From contig NC_087178.1 of the NCBI RefSeq assembly GCF_035594125.1, positions 9,723,001-9,787,000 of the forward strand: a stretch of 64,000 nt of DNA, read 5' to 3'. The position numbers and the translations under genes are program-made. The notes under the pieces are model-generated. The model ran no database searches, had not been told where the DNA came from, and saw only the letters and a list, made by a program, of their open reading frames with translations. Shown piece by piece: positions 55,551-64,000 of this stretch (position 1 is the stretch's first letter; every line of letters begins with the position of its first letter). Source of the DNA: Scylla paramamosain. Lineage: Eukaryota; Arthropoda; Malacostraca; Decapoda; Portunidae.

Positions 55551-56478
55551 TACCAAAAAAGTTAATTTTAGCTTTTTTCCGGACTGTTTTGTACCAAACT
55601 TTAAAGTGCATGCAAAGCCAACTATATGAGGAAATTAAACGACTTTACTAGAAACCTGTGTTTTGAGTGTTGTTCAGCATGTTATTCACCAAAACAATAA
55701 ATAATAAGGAAGTCATTCTATATGAGAATCCAAAACCAAATTACTGAAAACACGTCTTTTCCGTGTTTTACGTAGAAAAACGCTAAAACGGATGCAAACC
55801 AACCAATATGTAGAAATAGAATAAGATTACCAAAAATTATATTTTGAATGTTTTTGAGCTTTTTACTTACAAAAAAACGCGAAAATGGATGCCTTTTAGC
55901 GGTTTGTTACCTAAGAAGTAAAAAAAAAAAACGTTTCTCGTAATATTTTTTGTTCCATTTAACCAAATAGGGTACTTGGAATGTATTTTGACGTTTTTCA
56001 CGTAACAGCCTCAAAAACAATAAAAAAAAAAATTGTTTTTTGGTAATGCTATTCTGTTTCTCCATCAAGGGTGTTTTGCATGCGTTTTAGCGTTCTGGTA
56101 CCTAAGTTGCTCAAAAATACTAAAAAAAGACATTTTTGTTGATGTTTTGTTTTCCATTGCAGTGTGATTTCCATGCTTTTCATCATTTTGGAGCTAGAAC
56201 ACTGATAAACACTCAAAAGACACCTTTCTAGAAAACTAGTCTCCTTTTGCATGCTTTGCATGTGTACTTAACAATGAGAAATACACTCCAATTACAAGTT
56301 TTTGGTAATATTGTTATGTTTCTCGATGACAATTTTTTTTTCTTTTGCATGCAGCTTAGGTTTTTGGTATGTAATAAGCTCAAAAACACTTAAAAGACAC
56401 GTTTTCCTTAGTGTTGTTTTGTTGTTGAAATCAAGTGATTTCCAAGCTTTATATCGATTTAGTGTCTAAACACTAAAA

Positions 56479-56513
56479 CCTAACCTAACCTAACCTAACC
56501 TAACCTAACCTAA
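56479..56513 (-). repeat. Interstitial telomere-type repeat (CCTAA)x7, unit C
   Basis: Seven perfect pentamers with the same flanks and the same R-to-F flip as in units 1, A and B. Confidence 0.92.
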
Positions 56514-59500
56514 GCAAAACGTGTATTTTTAATGTTTTAAGATAATTACGTAAAAACATTCAAAATTCATGTAAAGTTCCCAATATGGGGAAACGAAAAG
56601 ACATTACGAGAAACGTATATTATAAGTGCTTTACACCTTATTAGGTTGAAAAATACGAAAATGCATGAATATCACTCTATATGGAGTAACAGAGCAACAT
56701 TACTAAAAACGTGTATTTTGTTTGTTTTCACAATGTTATGTACCAAAACGTCGAAATTCATGTAAAGTTCAATCTTTGGGAGAAACGAAACAAAATTTCC
56801 AGAAACGTGAATTTTGAGTGTTTATGAGCGTATTAGGCACCAAAACTCTAAAAAAATAAAAAATGGAAAGCATCCTTCCTATATTGGAATACAAAACAAA
56901 ATTATAAAAAAAATAGTATTATTTTTAGTGTTTTTGAGCTACTTCTATATCAGAACGCTTGAACAGACGCAAAACACGCTTTACGGAGAAACAAAATAAC
57001 AATACAAAAAAAATATATATATATTTTCAGTGTTTTTGAGGTATGTAAGTAGAATAACGCCGAAATGTATGCAAAGTTCCCTATGCCGGAAAACGAAGAC
57101 ATTTCGAGAAACGTGTATTATGAGAGCTTTTCAGCTTTTTAGGTACCAAACACAGAGGCACCTTAATAGTACTAGTACCTATATGGAGAAACAAAACAAC
57201 ACGAATGAAAATATATATTTTGAGTGGTTTTCATATTACTAGGTACCAAAGCGCAAAAATACATGCAAAGACCTCTAAAAGACGACATAAAACGAAATTA
57301 CAAGAAACCTATCTTTTGAGAGTGTTTCTACGTGTTAGGCACCAAAACAATAAGAGGTATGAAAAGAGCACTATGTTGGAAGGGAAAAAGAAATAACCAA
57401 CAAAGTGACTTTTCACGTGTTTGGAAGTTTTTAAATTTATAATGTACCAAAACGATAAAACATGCAAAACACCCATCCTGCAGAAACATAAAACATTACC
57501 AAAAAGAGCATTTTGAGCGATTTTTCAGCTTGTTATGTACAAAAGCGTCAAAATGCATATAAAGTACCCTATATAAGAAAACGAAAAGACATTAAGAGAA
57601 ACCAATATTATGAGTTTTTTTTTTTTTTTTTTAGCTTATTAGGTACCGAAACGATAAAACGCACGAATTGCCTCATGTATGGAGAAAACGTGTATTTCAA
57701 AAGTATTTAGCTTTGTTAGGTATGAAAACGCCAAAATGCATGCAAAGCACCCGATATGGACAAAATAAACGACATTTCCAGAAACATGTCTTTTGAGAGT
57801 TTATGAGTGTGTTAGGCACAAAAAGCTCTTAAAAAGCATGGAAAGTACCGTAAATGGGAAAACATTGTTTTGAGCTACTTACGTACCAAACTGCTAAAAC
57901 GGTTGGAAAACACACTTTATGGAGAAACTCAACAGATTTACCAAAAACATGCATTTTGAGAAATTTTGCGCCTGTTACGTACAAAAACGATAAAATACAT
58001 GCAAATAACCCTAAAAGGGGAAAAGAATACATTAAAAGAAACGTATATAGTAGAGACGTATATAGAGAAACGTATAGAGTAGTATTGAGCTTCAAAGGTA
58101 CCAGAACACTAAAACGTATGAATAATACTCTATATGGAGAAACAGAACAAGATTAACCAAAACTTGTGTTTTAAGGCTTTTTTCACGTTATTAGGTACCG
58201 CAACGCGAAAATGCATGCAAAGCATACTATATGGGGAAAGGAAACATTTCCAGAAACATGTCCTTTCAGTGTTTATGAGCGTGTTAGGTACCAAGAAGCT
58301 AAAAACCAGGGAAAGCACCCTATAGGAGAAAACAAAAGATTACAAAAACTTTTCATTTCAGTGCTTATAGCTACTTACATACAAAAGACACTTAAACGCA
58401 TCCAAAACGCCTTTTTTGGAAAAAAAAATTAATAACATTACCAAAAAAAGTATATTTTCAATGTTTTGAGCTTCTTAACTCCCCCCCCAAGAAAAAAAAA
58501 AGTAACCAAAGGCATTATGAGAAACTTATATTAAGAGCGTTTTTGAGCTTCTCAGGTACTAAAACGCGAAAATGCATGAATAATACTCTCTTTAGAGAAA
58601 CACAACAATATTAGATACCAACACGCTAAAAAGCAACGAAAACTCTCTATTTGGAAAAGCAAAACATTACCAAAAGCGTGTATTTTGAGAGCTTTTATAG
58701 CTAGTTACGTACCAAAACGCTAAAATGTATGCAAAGCACATTTTATGGAGAAACATAATAACATTACCAGAAACGTATATTTTGAGTTTTTTTTTTTATC
58801 TTACGTAAAAAAAAAAAAATGCATGCAAAGTATCCTAAATGGCGATACGAAAAGAAATAAAAAGACACTTCATTTATCAGTGTTTTTGAGATTTTTAGGT
58901 AGCAAAATGCACAAACGCATGTATAACATTATATATGAAGAAACAGAAGAACATTACCGAAAACGTATATTTTGAGCATTTTTCACATTGTTACGTAACA
59001 AAAACACCAAAATGCATGGAAATCACCCAATATGGATAAAATAATGGACATTACGAGAAAGATGTATTATTAGTGTCTTTGAGCGTCTTAGGTACCAAAC
59101 GCAAAAACTATTTAGTACCACTGTATATGGAGAAACAGAACATTACCAAAAACGTTTATTTTGAGTGTTTTTCACAATTTTATGTACCAAAACGTCAAAA
59201 ATGCCTCCAGAGCAAAATCTATGGGGAGATGAAACGACATTTCTAGAAATATGTCTTTTGAGTGTTGATGAACGTGTTAGGTACCAAAGTTATAAAAAAA
59301 AAAACATTGAAAGCTACCTATATGAAAGAACAAGACAACCAAAAATTTTTCTTTTGGGTATTTTCAGCTACTTACGTACCATAACGCTGAGATGTATGCA
59401 AAACACACTTTGCATGTGGAAACGAAAAGACATTAGAAGAAACTTTTATAATGAGTGTTTTTTTTTTTTATTTCTTAGGTACCAAGACCTATTTGACGCA

Positions 59501-59584
59501 TTGAAGAGCACTCTATATGGAGAAAAGAACAAAATTACCAAAAATTTGCTTTTTGAGTGTTTTTCACATTGTTAGGTACGAAAA
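56514..59584 (+). repeat. Unit C F module
   Basis: Near-identical to unit B's F module, with the acgtata cluster at 58038-58081 and a C8 run near 58479. The 136-codon open frame at 59165-59575 corresponds to B's 137-codon frame, the difference arising from poly-A length. Such length change in a homopolymer is tolerated without any sign of frame conservation. Confidence 0.87.
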
Positions 59585-62500
59585 CACTCTATAAAGAATG
59601 TTATTTGTGGGTTTTAGCTTTTTCATACTTAACGAACTTAAAAAAAAACTCATAATACACGTTTCTCGTAACGTCCTTTCATTTTCCAAATATAGGGATC
59701 TTTGCATGTATTTAAGCTTTTTTATAGGTAACATGATCAAAAACATTCAAAATACATGTTTTTGGTAATGTTATTCTGTTTCTCCATAAAGGGTGTTCTG
59801 CATGCGTTTTAGCGTTTTGATATGTAAGGAGCTCAGAAACACTTTAAGGCAAGTTCTTGGTAAAAGTTGGTTTTATTCCCATGTCATGTGATTTCCCTGC
59901 TTTATAGTGCTTTATTGCCTATCACGCTCAAAAACACTCAAAAGACACTTTTCTGGTAATGTCATTTTTCAGCATTTTGGTATCTAAGAAAATTCTTTAT
60001 ATACACGAGTTTTTGCGTTTTTTGCCTTGTGGTTCTTGTGAAACTATAAAACACTTATTATACACGTTTCTCGTAATGTCCTTTTGTATCCCAATATAGA
60101 GTGCTTTCCATCCATTTTCGCTTTTTTTGTAGGTAAGAAGCTCAAAAACATTCATAATATACCTTTTGGTAATATTATTCTATTTCTTCATATTCGTTGG
60201 TTTGCATCCTTTTTAGCGTTTTTTTTACCTAAAACACTGAAGACACTTTTTCAGTAATTTTATGATGGATTCCCATTTTGAGTGACTTCCATATTATTTA
60301 TCGTTTTGGTGCCTAACATGCTGAAAATCGCTTAAAAGACAGGTTTCTGGTAAAGTCGTTTAATTTCCCAATATAGGTGGCTTTGCATCCACTTTAGGGT
60401 TTGGTACATAACAGTCCGAAAAAAAAAGCAAAAATTAACTTTTTTTCATGATATTCTTTTCTCACATAATTTTCCTGAATTTTGCCACAATTTTGCCATC
60501 TCGGTACCTATGAAGATAAATAAAAAAAAATCCATTTTTTTTATTTATTTTTTTTTCTCTCTAAAGAATGTTATTTTAGGGTTTTAGCTTTTTGGTACTT
60601 AAAAAAAATAAAAAAAACACTTATAATACACGATTCTCGAAATGTTCTTTCGTTTCCCAAACATAAGTTTCTTTGCATTATTAGAGTTTTTATAGGTAAC
60701 ATAATCAAAAATACTCAAAATACATGTTTTTGGTAATGTTATTCTGTTTCTCCATAAGGGGTGTTTTCCATGCGTTTTAGCTCAAAAACACTCAAAGGCA
60801 AGTTCTTGGTAAAAGTTGGTTATATTCCCATGTAATATGATTGCTCTCCTTTTTAGTGCTTTATTGCCTAACACGCTCAGAAACACTGAAAAGACACTAT
60901 TCTGCTAATGTCACTTTTTTCCCCACATAAAGCTAGTTTCGTATGCAATTTGGGGTTTTGGTAACTAAGAATGTGAAAAACACTCAAACTACACGTATTT
61001 AGAAAGGTTGTTCTGTTTCTCAATTAAGAGTGTTATTCAGGAGTTTCAGCATTTTGGTATCTTAAAAGTGTCTTTTAACTTAAAAGACACTTTTCTGGTA
61101 ATGTGATTTTTTTTCTCACATAAAGGTGGTTTTGCATGCAATTTGGGGTTTTGGTAACTAAGAATGTGAAAAGCACTCAAAATACACGCATTTAGTAAGG
61201 TTGTTATCTTTCTCAATTAAGAGTGTTATTCATGAGTTTCAGCATTTTGGTATCTAGGAACCTTCTCCATATACACGAGTTTTTGTGTTTTTAGCCTTTT
61301 GGTTCTTTTGAACTATAAAAAAAACTCATTAAACAGTTTTCTTGCAAAGTCCTTTTGTTTTTTAATATAGAGTGCTTTGCATCAATTTTCGCGTTTTTTG
61401 TAGGTAACAAGCTCAAAAACACTCAAAATATACCTTTTTGGTAATGTTTTTCCATTTCTTGATATTGGTAGGTTTGCATCCGTTTTAGCGTTTTTCTACG
61501 TAAAAGAAAGAAAAAACACTTTTTCAGTATTTTTGTTTTGGATTCTCATATAGAGTGAGATCCTTATTATTTATCGTTTTGGTGCCTAACATGCTGAAAA
61601 ACACTCAAAAAACAGATTCCTGGTAAGCTCGTTTAATTTCCTCATATAGGAGTCTTTGGATGCACTTTAGGGTTTGGTACATAGCAGTCCAAAAAAAAAA
61701 GTTAAAATTCACTTTTTTGATAATTTTTGTTTTAACATATAATAGTCCTGAGTTTTCCCAGAATTTTGGCATCTCGGTACCTATGAAGATGAATAACAAA
61801 AAAATCCTATTTTTTTTTATTTTATTACTTTTTTCCTAAATAAAGAGTGTTATTTGTGGGTTTTAGCTTTTTGATACTTAAGGAACTTAAAAACACTTAT
61901 AATACACATTTCTCGTAATGTCCTTTCGTTTCTTAAACATAAGGTTTTTTGTATGTATTTAAGCGTTTTTATAGATAACATGATCAAAAACACTCAAAAT
62001 ATATGTTTTTGGTAATTTTATTCTCTTTCTCCATAAAAGGTGTTTTGCATACGTTTTAGCGTTTTGGTATGTAATTAGCTCAAAAACACTTAAAGGCAAG
62101 TTCTTGGTAAAAGTTGTTATTATTCCCATGTAATGTGATTCCCCTGCTTTTTAGTGCTTTATTGCCTAACACGCTCAAAAACACTCAAAAAACACTTTTC
62201 TGGTTATATCATTTTTTTTTCCCCATAAAGCTAGTTTTGCAAGGAATTTGGGGTTTTGGTAACTAAGAATGTGAAAAAAAACTCAAAACACAGGGTTTAG
62301 TAAGGTTGTTCTATTTCCTAATTAAAAGTGTTATTCATGAGTTTCAGCATTTTGGTATGTAAGAAACTTTTTCTAATACACACATTTGGTAAGGTATTTC
62401 TTTTTCAAAATTAAAAGTGTTATTGATGAGTTTCAGCTTTTTGGTATGTAAGAAACTTCTTTATGTACACGAGTTTTTAAGTATTTTACCTTGTGGTTAC

Positions 62501-64000
62501 TGTCAAACAATAAAACACTCATACACGTTTCTCGTAATGTCCTCTTATTTGCCAATATAAAGAGCTTTCCATCCATTTTTGCATTTTTTGTAGGTAACAA
62601 GCTCAAAAACACAACAAAATATATCTTTTTGGTAATATTCTATTTCATCATATTGGTTGGTTTGCATCTGTTTTAGCGTTGTTCTACGTAAATCACTGAA
62701 AAGACACGTTTTAAGTAATATAGTTCAGAGTGCTGAAAAACACTCAAAAGACAGGTTTCTGGTAAAGTCGTGTAATTTCCCCATATAGGTGGATTTGCAT
62801 GCATTTCAGAGTTTGTACATAACTCTGGAAAAGAGCTAAAATTATTTTTTTATAATGATTTTTTTTTACAAAATTTCCATCAATTTTGGCAGAATTTTGG
62901 CATCTTGGTACTTATGAAGATGAATAACAATTTTTTTTTTCTCTCAATAAAAAGTTATTTGTGGGTTTTAGCTTTTTGGTACTTAAGGAACTTTAAAACA
63001 CTCATAATACACGATTTTCGTAATGTTCTTTCATTTTCCAAACATAGGCTTCTTTGCATGTATTTAGGCATTTTTATAGGTATCATGATCAAAAACACTC
63101 ACAATACATGTTTCTGTTAATGTTATTCTGTTTCTCCCTAAAGGGTGTTTTGCAAGCGTTTTAGCGTTTTGGTATGTAAGAAGCTCAAAAACACGTAAAG
63201 GCAGGTTCTTGGTAAAAGTTGGTTTTATTCCCATGTAATGTGATTGCCCTCCTTTTTAGATCTTTAGTGCCTATCACGCTCAAAAACACTCAAAAGACAC
63301 TTTTTTTGGTAATGTCATTTTTTTTTTCCCACATAAAGCTAGTTTCGCATGCAATTTTTGGTTTTGGTAACTAAGAATGTGAAAAGCACTCAAAATACAT
63401 GCATTTGGTAAGGATGTCCTGTATTCTTAATTAAGAGTGTTATTTCTGAGTTTCAGCATTTTGGTATCTAAGAAACTTCTCCATATACACCCAGTTTTGC
63501 GATTTTTGCCTTGTGGCTGTTGTGAAACTATAAAACACTCATTATACACGTTTCTCGTAATGTCTTTTTGTATCCCAATATAGAGTGCTTTCCATCCATT
63601 TTCGCGTTTTTTGAAGGTAAGAAGCTCAAAAACACTCAAAATATACCTTTTTGGTAATGTTATTCTATTTCTCCATATTCGTTGGTTTGCATCCGATTTA
63701 GCGTTTAATTTCCCCATGCTAAAGTGCTTTGCATGCACTTTAGGGTTTGGTACATAAGAGTCCGAAAAAAAAGCTAAAATTAACTCTTTTTCATAATGTT
63801 CTTTTTTCACACAATTTCCCTGAATTTTTGGAAGAACTTTAGCATCTCTGTACCTATGAAGATGAATAAAAAAAAAATCCTATTTTTCTATTTATTTATT
63901 TATTTACTTTTTCTCTATAAAGAGTGTTATTTGTGGGTTTTAGCTTTTTGGTACTTAAAGAACTTAAAAACACTCATAATACACGTTTCTCGAAATGTCC
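59585..64000 (-). repeat. Unit C R module (cut by window end)
   Basis: Reverse 1.1-kb-type units with spacer landmarks near 60500, 61770, 62901 and 63844. The perfect junction palindrome is at 61064-61094. Both B/C deletions are present (gtcattttt/cagcatttt near 59967; cgttta join at 63702-63707). No gene is seen. Confidence 0.87.

Larger units (their letters stand above)
55551..64000. repeat. Large composite repeat, unit C (incomplete, cut by window end)
   Basis: Modules: F 55551-55893, R 55894-56478, CCTAA block, F 56514-59584, R 59585 onward. It follows unit B closely (offset about 11,355 bp at the right end) and shares both B deletions. By that offset, 64000 corresponds to about 52645 in unit B, so roughly 2.9 kb of the unit should lie beyond the window. 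A private change is tactagtacctatatgg near 57171-57185. No gene is seen. Confidence 0.9.

Overview
No gene of any kind could be supported in this 64 kb window. It is A+T-rich eukaryotic satellite DNA with several nested levels of repetition. The basic unit is a diverged monomer of about 95 bp. Its recurring landmarks, in order on the strand called 'forward' (F) here, are acattacnagaaacgtgt, gagtgtttttgag, ttaggtaccaaaacgct, atgcatgcaaagcac and ctatatggggaaa. All the short open frames are translations of these monomers or of an (AT)n run. The only hint to the host is four blocks of 7-9 perfect CCTAA pentamers (TTAGG on the other strand). That is the canonical arthropod (notably insect) telomere repeat, so an arthropod subtelomeric, pericentromeric or other heterochromatic region is the best guess. 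No species can be named. LAYOUT: Positions 1-14045 are a flanking satellite tract, almost all in F polarity apart from an inverted block at 2241-2692. Here the ~95-bp monomers are grouped into ~1.1-kb second-tier units, each marked by a non-monomer spacer (A-run, T-run, then ttcataggtaccgagatg). Positions 14046-14172 are an (AT)n microsatellite at the left edge of a third tier. Positions 14173-64000 hold four head-to-tail copies of a very large composite repeat: unit 1 (14173-32573, 18.4 kb), unit A (32574-44191, 11.6 kb), unit B (44192-55550, 11.4 kb) and unit C (55551 to the window end, incomplete). INSIDE A UNIT: Each unit reads: short F segment, ~0.58-kb reverse (R) segment, CCTAA block, F module (about 3.1 kb in A-C, 2.4 kb in unit 1), ~6.5-kb R module of 1.1-kb-type repeats, then a short F/R/F end segment containing a ggtata-tag-tatacc palindrome. 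Unit 1 differs by a 7.4-kb segment (19157-26585) that A-C lack. That segment contains an inverted ~2.9-kb copy of unit 1's own left part. Unit 1 also lacks ~620 bp that the others have. Units B and C share two deletions absent from 1 and A, which gives the branching order (1,(A,(B,C))). INTERPRETATION: The array looks built by unequal exchange, local inversions and microhomology-mediated deletions. The CCTAA block always sits where satellite polarity flips from R to F, oriented as at a left chromosome end. The inverted copy at 19519-22490 has ordinary satellite at that site. This may record a healed or fused chromosome end that was later amplified inside the satellite, although local slippage of the cctaac already present in R monomers could also produce it. 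Coordinates of module boundaries were read by eye and are good to roughly 10 bp.
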